From: JARRNE01 sp963824085
Lineage (GTDB): Bacteria > Pseudomonadota > Gammaproteobacteria > Chromatiales > Chromatiaceae
Direction: 5' to 3'
Length of the DNA: 48,966 nucleotides
Assembly: GCA_963824085.1 (NCBI GenBank)
Contig: CAWGNT010000008.1
Coordinates: forward strand, 1 to 48,966
The notes beneath the pieces are model-generated. The model worked only from the letters and a program-made list of their open reading frames with translations. It ran no database searches and was not told the origin of the DNA. Numbering within the stretch: position 1 is the stretch's first letter; each line of letters begins with the position of its first letter. Positions 33,802 through 42,060 of this stretch are shown piece by piece. A program made the position numbers and the translations under genes.

Positions 33802-34841
33802 TGAGCGGCCTCGCGCACGGCCATGCCGTCGCTCAGCTCGTAGTTGCCGACCGTGACGACTGAGTCTCCCTCGGAGATTTCCCCGTGCACGGCCACGATG
33901 CCGTCTTCCTCAAGGCCCGTGCTGACGTCCGCCCGGCGGGCCTTGCCCTCCCGCACCACGAAGAGATAGTCGCCCGACTTATCCCGCAGCACGGCGCTGC
34001 GCGGCACTGCGAGCACCTGCTCTTTGCGCAGCGTGATGACGCCGCGCATGGTCTCGTCGATGACCAGGTCAGCACTGGAGGACTGCGGGATCTGCACTAA
34101 TGCATCAACCAGACGCGTCTTGGGGTTGACCATGGCGTGCACGTCTCCCAGCTGGGCTTCGACCCGCACGTCAGCACGAAACACCGAGGTCAAGACGACC
34201 GGTAGGCCGGGCCGCATGCGCACTGCATCGTCCTGCTCGACGCCGAGCAGCACCACAAGCGCGTCACGGCGTGCCAGCAGAAGTGCTGTCGTATCCGCCT
34301 GGACGCGCTGGCCCTGGGCGACCGAGAGCTGAGTGACGATCCCGGCGAATGGCGCTCGGATGACCTCCTGTTTGAGCTCGGTGCCAAGCTTGCTCTGGGC
34401 CTGGAGGCGGGCCTCGGCATCCTCCAGCGCCTTCTGCGCGCTCGCGACCTGATCATGGGTCGCCAGTTGTTTTGCCAGCAGCTCCTTGAGCCGCTGCAGG
34501 TCGCTGCGGGCGTAGTCCACCGCGGCCTTCGCCTGCTGGTAGACGAGCCGGGCGCTCGGGGCCGTATCGAGCTCCAAGAGCTCCTGCCCGGCGCTGACAA
34601 GCTGTCCCATCCGCACCCATAGGTGGTCCACCAGGCCCGCGCGGGGCAGGGCGATGCTGGCCACCTGATCGGGATCCGGCTGCACCCGGCCGAAGGCCGT
34701 GACCGTCTGGTGCAGGGTGTGCGGCTCGACCTTTGCGACCTGGACCTGGACGCTTGGAGCCTCCTCAGCCGCGGCGGCACAGATACCGCCGGCAAGCACC
34801 AGGGCCCCAACCATGCGAAGACCCCAGGCCCTTGCGGCCAT
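33798..34841 (-). CDS. RND efflux membrane fusion (periplasmic adaptor) protein
   Basis: From ATG 34841 the product is 347 residues with a Sec signal (MVGALVLAGGICAAAA). A frame to 34922 is also open, but its first residues are charged. Order of parts: lipoyl half-motif (about RVQPDPDQVASIALPRAGLV, WVRMGQLVSAGQELLELD), an alpha-hairpin coiled coil (SARLVYQQAKAAVDYARSDL to KALEDAEARLQAQ), the returning lipoyl half (IRAPFAGIVTQLSVAQGQRV), a beta-barrel, and a membrane-proximal domain ending EGDSVVTVGNYELSDGM. It links the RND pump to the TolC-like channel in the periplasm. Operon order is OEP, MFP, RND. Confidence 0.93.
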   Translation of the reverse strand: MAARAWGLRMVGALVLAGGICAAAAEEAPSVQVQVAKVEPHTLHQTVTAFGRVQPDPDQVASIALPRAGLVDHLWVRMGQLVSAGQELLELDTAPSARLVYQQAKAAVDYARSDLQRLKELLAKQLATHDQVASAQKALEDAEARLQAQSKLGTELKQEVIRAPFAGIVTQLSVAQGQRVQADTTALLLARRDALVVLLGVEQDDAVRMRPGLPVVLTSVFRADVRVEAQLGDVHAMVNPKTRLVDALVQIPQSSSADLVIDETMRGVITLRKEQVLAVPRSAVLRDKSGDYLFVVREGKARRADVSTGLEEDGIVAVHGEISEGDSVVTVGNYELSDGMAVREAAQ

Positions 34842-35154
34842 GGCCTGGTCGCCGGCCAGACTGGGGACATTCAGCCGACGGCGATCAGCCGCCGCATTTG
34901 TTCTTCGATCACGTTTCCACATTTGGTGCGATGGTTCAGCGGATCTTTACGGTCCAATAAATTTCTGCGGCGTGCCCAGCCAGCGCCTAAGGTGCGTAGG
35001 AGCCCGCTTGCGGGCGACCGTGCGCGCACGCTGGCCCAGCGTCGCCCGCAAGCGGGCTCCTAGTGGTCATGAGGGTCGGATCGATTCCACGGAGCCGGCC
35101 GGCGGAGCGTTGCGCAACCACCAGTACAACTGAAAGGCACACACCTTCGCCCGC
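34842..35154. other. OEP-MFP intergenic region with REP-like palindrome
   Basis: This gap of about 310 bases contains a large perfect inverted repeat (34997-35062) and no gene. Confidence 0.55.
34997..35062. repeat. REP-like perfect inverted repeat
   Basis: TAGGAGCCCGCTTGCGGGCG plus AC (34997-35018) is repeated as its exact reverse complement at 35041-35062, a 22-base stem around a 22-base loop. The arms themselves contain a smaller palindrome (GCCCGCTTGCGGGC). The wording GTAGGAGC..GCTTGC..GCGA is that of REP elements widespread in gammaproteobacteria. Two inverted REPs form a BIME. It can stabilise upstream mRNA or attenuate transcription between the outer-membrane and adaptor genes. Confidence 0.85.
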
Positions 35155-36567
35155 TCATTCCACGCTAGCTCCTGTTGGCCACCTTCTGCCCTCTGTCTTC
35201 CGTCCTCTGTCCTCTGGAACTGGCCACCCGAGCAAGGTGTCGAGGGTGATTGTTGCCCGCCACAGGGACTCCTCCAGATCGACCAGCTCGATCTTCTTGC
35301 TCACCAGGGTGTTGCGCATGTTGAGATAGGTCAGGGCCTCGATGCTGCGGGTCTCGTAGGCCCGTGCCGCGCTCTTGACCATCCGCTCCAGTTCGGGCAG
35401 GTGCGCCTGGATACGACGGACCTGACGCTCGATAAGCACCTGCTCTTGGCGGATACGGTCGGCGTCGACCGCGGTCTGGTCCAGCCTTGCCTGATACTCC
35501 TGGCGCAGCTGGTCACGCGTCGCACGCTGGACGGCGATCTGGCCCCGGTTTCCGTCGAAGAGCGGAAGGTTAAGCGTGATTCCCCAGCCCGCGGTGTTGA
35601 CCGCCGAGGTGTCCCTGGCGCGGTTGATTCCCACGCTCAGCGACGGAAACTGGCCGAGTACCGCTCGGTGCACCTTGGCTTCCTGGCTGCGGTAGCCCGC
35701 CTGGAGGGCGAGAAGGTCGGGTCGGCGCCGCTGCAGAGTCCCGAGGGCAGCCTCGTAGCTTGCCCAGCTGATGCGGGCGGGCGCTCGCGGCAGGCGGCGC
35801 AGCGGCAATTGGAGTGAGGGCGTCAGTCCCAACAGGGCGTTGAGAGCATGGTGGGTCTGGTTGAGGTCGCGCTCGGTCTGGCTCAGCTTGGTATCCGCAT
35901 CCAGGACGGCCGTGAGATCCGTTCCTACCACGTCAAGGGTCAGGTTCCCTTGCTTGAGGGCGGCGGACGATTGGGCGTAGCGCTTGGTATAGAGCCGTTG
36001 GACCTCCTGCAGGAGCTTCAGCCGCAGAGCCTGACTCAGGGCCTTGACGTAGAGGAGCCGCGCCTTCTGGACCGTCTGCCACTCCTGCCACAGGACGTCG
36101 AGATCGACCTGTTGTGCGCCTGAACGGGCCGCCGCTATCCGCGTATCGCGCAAGATCAGCTCGCGGATACCGTAGCTCAGCCCCAGGTTGAAGGCATTCG
36201 ACAAGCCCGCGCCGCTGCCTATCGGGTAGTCGACCCCTCCGGACAGCTGGGGATCCGGCAGCAGGCTGGCGGCGAAGAGCTGTGCCCGTGCGACCCCGCG
36301 CTGGCGCCGCTTCGCCTTGAGGTCTGCGTTATTGACGGCAGCCAGGATGGCGACCTCCGTCATGTCGAGTCCGTGCGAGGTATCGAAGGTGTATGCCCGC
36401 AGCTTGGGTAGGCCCAACGCTTGGGTGTCGACCGTTAGCGGCATCCCGGGCGCGAGGTCAGGCCGGGCGGGGAGGGGGAGCGGGCTGTAAGTGGCGCAAC
36501 CCGACAGGACGGCCAACGGGGGCAATATCAGGCTGAGGCGGCGCCGCGACGCGCAAGGAGGGCGCAT
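35155..36567 (-). CDS. TolC-like outer membrane efflux lipoprotein
   Basis: This 470-residue protein has a lipoprotein signal ending LSGC (Cys24; LILPPLAVLSGCATYSPLPL). Two repeats of long amphipathic helices follow, typical of the outer membrane efflux family, with segments such as ILAAVNNADLKAKRRQRGVA and RPDLLALQAGYRSQEAKVHR. The beta-barrel strands are represented by FPSLSVGINRARD and GWGITLNLPLFDG. It should form the trimeric exit duct for the RND pump encoded downstream on the same strand. The C-terminal residues (PVPEDRGRKTEGRRWPTGA) are unusual. Confidence 0.92.
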   Translation of the reverse strand: MRPPCASRRRLSLILPPLAVLSGCATYSPLPLPARPDLAPGMPLTVDTQALGLPKLRAYTFDTSHGLDMTEVAILAAVNNADLKAKRRQRGVARAQLFAASLLPDPQLSGGVDYPIGSGAGLSNAFNLGLSYGIRELILRDTRIAAARSGAQQVDLDVLWQEWQTVQKARLLYVKALSQALRLKLLQEVQRLYTKRYAQSSAALKQGNLTLDVVGTDLTAVLDADTKLSQTERDLNQTHHALNALLGLTPSLQLPLRRLPRAPARISWASYEAALGTLQRRRPDLLALQAGYRSQEAKVHRAVLGQFPSLSVGINRARDTSAVNTAGWGITLNLPLFDGNRGQIAVQRATRDQLRQEYQARLDQTAVDADRIRQEQVLIERQVRRIQAHLPELERMVKSAARAYETRSIEALTYLNMRNTLVSKKIELVDLEESLWRATITLDTLLGWPVPEDRGRKTEGRRWPTGASVE

Positions 36568-36860
36568 CAGCTGCCGATCCTTGGTGAGCAGCCGCCCGCA
36601 GTCCCGTTAGCCGCCAGCGACCGGGGATCAGCCTCCGGCTCTCCGGTGTGTGTTCGCGTCGTCATATCTCCTCAACCTTTCTGCCCCAGTCGCGCACCTT
36701 GGTCGCCATGGAATAGCGCCATTTTAGAGAGCAACTGCGAAGCGGGACCTTGTCGTTTGGCAAGGAACCGGAATGCTTCCGGCATAGACCGTTCCCCTAA
36801 GCTGTCTGCAGCGTCAAGTGCGACGCCATCGAAGAGGCGCGACACAACCGGAGACAGACC

Positions 36861-37100
36861 ATGAAAGCTATAGAGAAGACTCTCGTCCGTATCACCCTGA
36901 GCGGCAGCGGCGTCACCGCCTTGGCGGACACCGCACAGGGCCAGTCCGTAGCAGGTGTCGCCGTCAAGGCCGTTCCCCTCGATCAGCTGCCCGAAGAGGT
37001 ACAAGGTGGCTCCGTTCAGGTCAAGAATGACGATGAGCGGACCATGACCGCCCGGGCCAACGTGACCCCCGAGGCCGATGAGCGTCGCTCCAGGCACTGA
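36861..37100 (+). CDS. Small hypothetical protein at head of ABC operon
   Basis: This 79-residue frame starts at ATG 36861 with GGAG about 8 bases before it and ends 20 bases before the ABC ATPase start. No signal peptide or membrane helix is seen. The centre (VAGVAVKAVPLDQLPEEVQGG) looks like a small strand-helix unit, and the tail is charged. Spacing and ribosome binding site argue that it is translated. The family is unknown. Confidence 0.5.
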   Translation: MKAIEKTLVRITLSGSGVTALADTAQGQSVAGVAVKAVPLDQLPEEVQGGSVQVKNDDERTMTARANVTPEADERRSRH

Positions 37101-37120
37101 CAAGTCAAGCAGGAGGAACC

Positions 37121-38051
37121 GTGTTAATCGACGCCAACCACATCATGCTGAGACTCAACGACGGCAATGTCTTGAAGGACGTCAGCCTGAATCTGTCTCG
37201 CGGGGAGATTTACGGTCTCCTGGGACCGAACGGGGCCGGAAAGAGTACCACGATCGCCGTTCTGCTCGGTCTTTATGCCCCAAGCGGCGGCGATCTGCGG
37301 CTGTTTGACGGGACCTCGGCCGATCCGAAAGCACTGCGCAAGCGCATCGGTGTGATGCCGGAGCGGGCTGGTTTCTACGGGTGGATGAGCCCGACGCAAT
37401 ACCTAATTTGGTACGCGAGCTTTTACGGCGGCCTGCAGCAGCCCGTTGCCGAGCTGTTGCAGCTGGTGGGACTAGGTGACAGCGACGACAAGCCCATCGG
37501 CCGCTTCTCGCATGGTATGCGCCAGCGTCTCGCCCTGGCGCGGGCGCTGGTTCACGGCCCGGAGCTGCTGATCCTGGACGAGCCGACCAACGGCCTAGAC
37601 CCGCGCGGACGGCGCGAGATCCATGACCTCCTGCTGCAGCTGACCCGGGAGCGCCGGGCCGGCGTCCTGCTGTGCACCCACCTGCTCGATGACGTGGAAC
37701 GTCTGTGCAGCCGCGTCGGTATCATCGACGGCGGGCGGACCGTCGCCGAAGGTACGCTCGGCGAGCTGCGCGGCAAGGTTCAGGGCGCGGTGCGATATCG
37801 GCTCCGTGTTGCTGGGACGCCCGGCCAATGCGGCGCTCCCGCAGGGAGTAGAGCTGCTTCATCGCGAAGGCGACTGGTGGCACGTCGAGGTCGCAGTGGA
37901 TGCGTTGCCTCGCCTGCCCGAGCTGTGGCAACAGCTCATCGCTCACGGCTGGGGCGTCACCGAGATTCACGCCGAGAGCGGCGGGCTGGAAGCGCTGTAC
38001 CTGCGGCTGACCGCCGCGAAGGGCGGCGACAGCTGGGAGGAAGCAGCATGA
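37121..38051 (+). pseudogene. ABC exporter ATPase, interrupted by an apparent +1 frameshift
   Basis: GTG 37121 follows AGGAGGAACC. Residues 1-235 are a normal ABC ATPase: Walker A GPNGAGKST (35-43), variant signature FSHGMRQR (129-136), Walker B LLILDEPTNGLD (149-160) and switch His in LLCTHLLDD. At the GGG run 37814-37816 the frame turns into nonsense-like Arg/Ser-rich sequence, which by chance stays open into the permease gene. Reading with one G fewer gives VAGRPANAALPQGVELLHRE and continues to a TGA at 38049-38051. That stop overlaps the permease ATG by four bases, as expected of an intact 309-residue gene. The break is either a true mutation or a sequencing error. Confidence 0.85.
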
Positions 38052-38803
38052 GTGCAGCGACACAGATTGCCCGCAAGGAGCGTGCGGCCCTCGTGCAGGA
38101 CCAACGAGGACTCGGCTGGCTGCTCGCCTACAGCGTGGTGCTCTCCGCGTTCGCCCTGGTGCTGATCAGCAACCAGGAGCTGAGCCTGCTCGACAACGCC
38201 CAGGTGGTGTACATGCTGGCCGGGACGGTCACGGCCGCAGGGGCGGTGATCGCGGCGATTCTGGGGGCGGACGCCTTCGCCGGCGAGCGCGAGCGCGGGA
38301 CCCTGGTGCCCCTGCTTACGGCCCCAATCTCGACCTCGGAGCTTCTGATGGGAAAGGCGCTCGGACTCATCAGCGCCTGGGGCCTGATGTATCTGCTCGC
38401 CCTGCCTTACCTGTGGGCGGTCGGCACAGGCGGGCAGAATCTCGCCCAGGCGATCCTGTACCTCGCCCTGTTCGGCACCCCCGTGGTGCTCGGCTTCGGC
38501 TATCTCGCGCTCGCCCTCTCCGCCCGCAGCGGCAGCGTCTTGACCGCCCTCCTGACCAGCCTGACCGTCCTCCTGTTCTGCACCAGCCCTTTGCTGATCG
38601 GACCGGGGCTGCGCAACAGCGCGATCGGAAAGGCGCTGGATGCGGTCAACCCATTCTCGGGTGCGCTCAACACCTTCGACGCCGTGATCATCGACAGCGA
38701 CCCCTTCTCGTACCAGCTGCCGCGGCTCGCGCTGGTGCTCGGCTGGCTTGCCGCTACCTTCCTGGCCGCACGTCTGGCGGCCCATAGGCCGGCCTTTCGT
38801 TAA
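38048..38803 (+). CDS. ABC-2 type exporter permease
   Basis: This 251-residue inner-membrane protein starts at ATG 38048, overlapping the restored ATPase stop. It is in the same frame as the first part of the ATPase, so an uncorrected reading gives a false 560-residue fusion. Six hydrophobic segments and the ABC-2/NosY-like stretch ADAFAGERERGTLVPLLTAP (about 76-95, the coupling region) identify it. Substrate unknown. The neighbours suggest export or envelope maintenance under control of the downstream two-component system. Confidence 0.9.
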   Translation: MSAATQIARKERAALVQDQRGLGWLLAYSVVLSAFALVLISNQELSLLDNAQVVYMLAGTVTAAGAVIAAILGADAFAGERERGTLVPLLTAPISTSELLMGKALGLISAWGLMYLLALPYLWAVGTGGQNLAQAILYLALFGTPVVLGFGYLALALSARSGSVLTALLTSLTVLLFCTSPLLIGPGLRNSAIGKALDAVNPFSGALNTFDAVIIDSDPFSYQLPRLALVLGWLAATFLAARLAAHRPAFR

Positions 38804-38815
38804 GCGATACTGATC

Positions 38816-39367
38816 ATGAAAACTTTACGACCCTTTGCGCTCGCCGTCCCCCTCGCGCTCTGCCTGGGGGCTGCGCACGCCGCGGACATCAGCGTGGAGC
38901 TGCGGCCTGGCAGCGAGAACCCGCCAACCCCCACGATGGGCGACTCGATGCATTTTCGCAGCGTGATACACAACAACGGCTCAAAGCCTATCCGAGGCTT
39001 GGTGGCCTGGATCAGCCTGGTGGAGGTGACTCCTGGGAAGGAGCAGCCGATGGACCTGGAGGACTGGAGCGCCCATAAGGCGATCGCGGGGGCTGCCCTC
39101 GCGCCGGGCGGATCGCTCTATACCGACTGGCCGATGCGCCTCATCCAAGGCGGCGATTACCGCGTGGTAATCAGCGCCACGGACCGCACCGGGCAAGACG
39201 TCTATACGAGCCAGACCGTGCAGTTCCACGTTGCTCGCAAGCCGGTCGTCGAATCCACACGGGTCCTCCCGGTGGCCTTGGGCGTGCCCTTGCTCATCAC
39301 CGGATTGATGGGCTACAACGGCTTTCGGCAGCACAGGCGTCAAGCGGGCAGGAGGGAGGGGCCGTGA
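38816..39367 (+). CDS. Secreted protein with C-terminal membrane helix, ABC-operon member
   Basis: This 183-residue protein has a clear Sec signal (LAVPLALCLGAAHAAD). The next 120 residues look like an immunoglobulin-type beta sandwich (FRSVIHNNGSKPIRGLVAWI, GGDYRVVISATDRTGQDVYT). A hydrophobic helix near the C-terminus (VLPVALGVPLLITGLMGY) and a basic tail give a periplasmic domain anchored in the inner membrane. It starts 12 bases after the permease and is probably a subunit of the exporter. Similar proteins are often left as hypothetical. Confidence 0.8.
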   Translation: MKTLRPFALAVPLALCLGAAHAADISVELRPGSENPPTPTMGDSMHFRSVIHNNGSKPIRGLVAWISLVEVTPGKEQPMDLEDWSAHKAIAGAALAPGGSLYTDWPMRLIQGGDYRVVISATDRTGQDVYTSQTVQFHVARKPVVESTRVLPVALGVPLLITGLMGYNGFRQHRRQAGRREGP

Positions 39368-39451
39368 CAGGCCGGCGAAAGCAGGTGGCACCGCCGCGTT
39401 TCTCACAGCTGCCGGCGGCCGCAACGAATCACGAGGGTTAGCGCCGCGGCC

Positions 39452-40132
39452 GTGCACATCTTGCTCATCGAAGACGATCGCGCCGCGGCCGCCTACCTGG
39501 CAAAGGGGCTCACGGAGAGCGGCCATCTCGTGGATCAGGCCGCAGACGGCGACGACGGCTTGCATCTCGCACTGTGTGGCCAGTATGACGTCTTGATCGT
39601 GGACCGCATGCTGCCGCGGCGCGACGGGTTAACCGTCGTACGGATGCTGCGCGCGGACGGAAACGCGACGCCCGTGCTGCTCCTCAGCGCCCTTGGTGAG
39701 GTGGACGACCGGATTGAGGGGCTGCGCGCGGGGGGCGACGACTACATGGTGAAGCCCTATGCCTTCACCGAGCTCCTCGCCCGGCTCGACGCCCTCGTCC
39801 GGCGGCGCGGCCCGCCTCCGGAGATGCCCCAACGGCTCCGAGTGGCCGACCTCGATCTTGACATCCTGTCACATCGGGTGACCCGTGCTGGCAAGCACAT
39901 TCGGCTACAGCCTCGGGAGCAGCGGCTGCTGGAGTACCTGATGCGCCACGCCGGTCAGGTGGTGACCCGCACCATGCTGCTCGAGCAGGTGTGGGACCTC
40001 CATTTCGATCCCCAGACCAATGTGATCGATACCCAGATCAGCCGCCTGCGCAGCAAGATCGACAAGGACTTCGACCGGCCTCTGCTGCACACGGTGCGGG
40101 GCGCGGGCTATAAGCTCGATGAGTCTCCCTAG
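39452..40132 (+). CDS. OmpR-family response regulator
   Basis: This 226-residue protein starts at GTG 39452. The receiver domain has acidic pocket EDD (7-9), phospho-acceptor Asp51 in DVLIVDRMLP, the Ser/Ala switch in LLLSAL and Lys100 in DDYMVKP. The OmpR-type winged helix (about 125-222) shows RQ-like LQPREQRLLEYLMRHAGQVV and VIDTQISRLRSKIDKDF. Its stop overlaps the kinase start by 14 bases. It probably regulates the upstream ABC operon, the divergent RND operon, or both; no direct repeats typical of its binding site were identified. Confidence 0.94.
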   Translation: MHILLIEDDRAAAAYLAKGLTESGHLVDQAADGDDGLHLALCGQYDVLIVDRMLPRRDGLTVVRMLRADGNATPVLLLSALGEVDDRIEGLRAGGDDYMVKPYAFTELLARLDALVRRRGPPPEMPQRLRVADLDLDILSHRVTRAGKHIRLQPREQRLLEYLMRHAGQVVTRTMLLEQVWDLHFDPQTNVIDTQISRLRSKIDKDFDRPLLHTVRGAGYKLDESP

Positions 40133-41510
40133 ACTGCTGCGTACCTCGGCGGTGCGGCTCGCGATGCGTTACGCGCTGCTTTACGCGGTGCTGATCGCAC
40201 TCGGGTTGGGCGTTCTGTACTGGAGCACCGCCCGTTTCGTCGACGCGCAGCTGGGCGCGGGGTTGCGCAACTCACTCGACGAGCTCGCACAGCGCCGGGC
40301 CGCGCTGGATCATGCGGCCTTCATAGACCTCATCCGCTCCCGGCTGCACGCCGACTCCCACAAAGAGCTGCACCTTTTGCTCGTTGACCCCGATGGTCGC
40401 CGGGTTGCCGGGGACCTCACCGGCTGGCCGTCCGGCCTGCCCAGCGACGAACAGGTACACAACATCCTCATCGAGGACAATCTGATTGCTGGTCGCGCAG
40501 AGGATCAGGATAGCTACTGGCCCGCTGTTGGGGTGCGCTTCTCGGACGGCAGTCGGCTGATGGTGGCGCATGGGTTAGACCAAGCCGAGGCGCTGCTGGA
40601 TTTCACTCAGGGAACGATGGGCGTCATCCTGGGAGTTTCCGTCTCGCTGGCGCTTGGCCTCGGTCTGCTGCAGGGGCGTACGCTGCTCCTTCGCATTGAT
40701 ACCCTCATCGACACCGCACGCGCAATCGGCGCTGGGCGCCTACAGCGGCGCGTCCCGGTCAGCGGCCGCAACGACGAGTTCGATGAGCTGGCGGACCAGC
40801 TGAACGGAATGCTCGGCCGCATCGAGGAGCTAATGGCGGGGCTGCGCCAGGTGACCGACAACATCGCCCACGACCTGCGCAGCCCCCTCTCCCGAGTGCG
40901 CAATCTCTTGGACGTGACCCTGCTGGAGACGCGCGATGCGTCCGAGTACCGCGCCGCCATCGAGCGCGCCAGCGCGGACCTGGACGAAGTCATCCGCACC
41001 TTCAACGCCTTGCTGGAGATCGCGCAGACCGAGGCCGGCAGCTTTCGCGGCGAATGGACCGCGGTGGACCTCGGAGCCGTCGTCGCAGAGCTGGGCGAGC
41101 TCTATCGGGACGCCGCCGAGGAGCAAGGAAAGATGCTTGAGCTGGACGTGAGTCCGGACCTTAAGGTGACCGGCAACCGCGACTTGCTCGCGCAGGTGCT
41201 GAGCAATCTGCTCGACAATGCGGTCAAGTTCACGCCCTCCGGCCAAACCATCCGCCTGAGGGCCGTTGGCCAAGCGAATCAGGTGCATCTGCAGATCAGC
41301 GATCGCGGACCCGGCATCCCCGCCGCGGAGCGCCAGCGCGTCCTGCAGCGCTTCGTGCGCCTCGACGCGGCGCGCAGCACGCCCGGCAGCGGCCTGGGTT
41401 TGAGTCTGGTGGCCGCTGCGGCGCGCCTGCACGGGGCCACCCTGAGCTTGGGGGATGCCGCTCCCGGTCTTGTGGTCAGGCTCGATTTTCCCCGGGGAGT
41501 CGACGCATGA
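40119..41510 (+). CDS. Sensor histidine kinase
   Basis: This 463-residue inner-membrane kinase has a first transmembrane helix (about 15-36), a periplasmic sensor region of about 125 residues, a second helix (about 166-186) and a HAMP linker (about 187-240). The H-box is DNIAHDLRSPLSRV with His251. The ATP-binding domain has the N-box NLLDNAVK (363-370), DRGPGI (395-400) and GSGLGLSL (423-430). All catalytic residues are present. It forms a pair with the overlapping response regulator. Confidence 0.94.
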   Translation: MSLPRLLRTSAVRLAMRYALLYAVLIALGLGVLYWSTARFVDAQLGAGLRNSLDELAQRRAALDHAAFIDLIRSRLHADSHKELHLLLVDPDGRRVAGDLTGWPSGLPSDEQVHNILIEDNLIAGRAEDQDSYWPAVGVRFSDGSRLMVAHGLDQAEALLDFTQGTMGVILGVSVSLALGLGLLQGRTLLLRIDTLIDTARAIGAGRLQRRVPVSGRNDEFDELADQLNGMLGRIEELMAGLRQVTDNIAHDLRSPLSRVRNLLDVTLLETRDASEYRAAIERASADLDEVIRTFNALLEIAQTEAGSFRGEWTAVDLGAVVAELGELYRDAAEEQGKMLELDVSPDLKVTGNRDLLAQVLSNLLDNAVKFTPSGQTIRLRAVGQANQVHLQISDRGPGIPAAERQRVLQRFVRLDAARSTPGSGLGLSLVAAAARLHGATLSLGDAAPGLVVRLDFPRGVDA

Positions 41511-41760
41511 GCGTATCGGTCCCGCCGGCACTGCACTCATTTCGGCGCGTCCTCAGTGGTCGGGATTGTTCGTGTTCCTGGTGGCCGCCTTCGAGGCAAT
41601 CGTACTGGCAGGCAAAATCATTCCCGCCGCGGTCTCCGGCCTCGCCGCCTGGCGCGAGGACAAAGGTGCCGACGCCGCCAACCCGCCGGCTGACCTCGGG
41701 CGGTGTCTCAAACGGCCCGTGCAATTGCCGCTAACCCCGTGTGACAAAGGTATTTTTAAC
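41507..41760 (+). pseudogene. Possible frameshifted remnant of a small membrane protein
   Basis: An ATG at 41507 overlaps the kinase stop as ATGA, suggesting another gene in the operon. Its own frame quickly becomes Trp/Ser/Pro-rich. One frame over, about 41530-41710 reads SGLFVFLVAAFEAIVLAGKI then IPAAVSGLAAWREDK. This is a plausible membrane helix with high GC at third codon positions. A single frameshift near 41545 would join the two. There is no independent support. Confidence 0.3.
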
Positions 41761-42060
41761 GAAGGGTCAAGGAAGGTATCAATCAATGTCCTTGCGCTCT
41801 CCCCTCGAACGCGGCAGCGCTCCGGCACGTACGTCTCCGCCAACGCTGAACCCTGACGGCCATATTGCACCTGATTTTCCGGCATCTTGGACTGGCCCCG
41901 CGTCGAGCCCAGACCTGTCCATCCGGTAACCTAGCGGCAACTCTGCCGCAATCCCGCGTCAGCGAAACTGTGGCAGCTGCAAAGTGGCGGGTCCGCAGCA
42001 CCAATGAGCTCGCGTCCTTTGGCGGCTCACTCGACAACTAGCGGAGAGGCGTGTTAGCGG
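41761..42060. other. Intergenic region before asnB, nothing recognised
   Basis: The final 300 bases before the asparagine synthetase gene contain no clear gene, promoter or strong hairpin. GGAGAG near 42041 could serve as a distant ribosome binding site for the ATG at 42061. Confidence 0.4.

Noticed and set aside
37121..38803. A genuine ABC ATPase-permease fusion protein of 560 residues
   Set aside because: The middle is nonsense-like, while the other frame carries a sensible ATPase C-terminus ending in an ATGA overlap.
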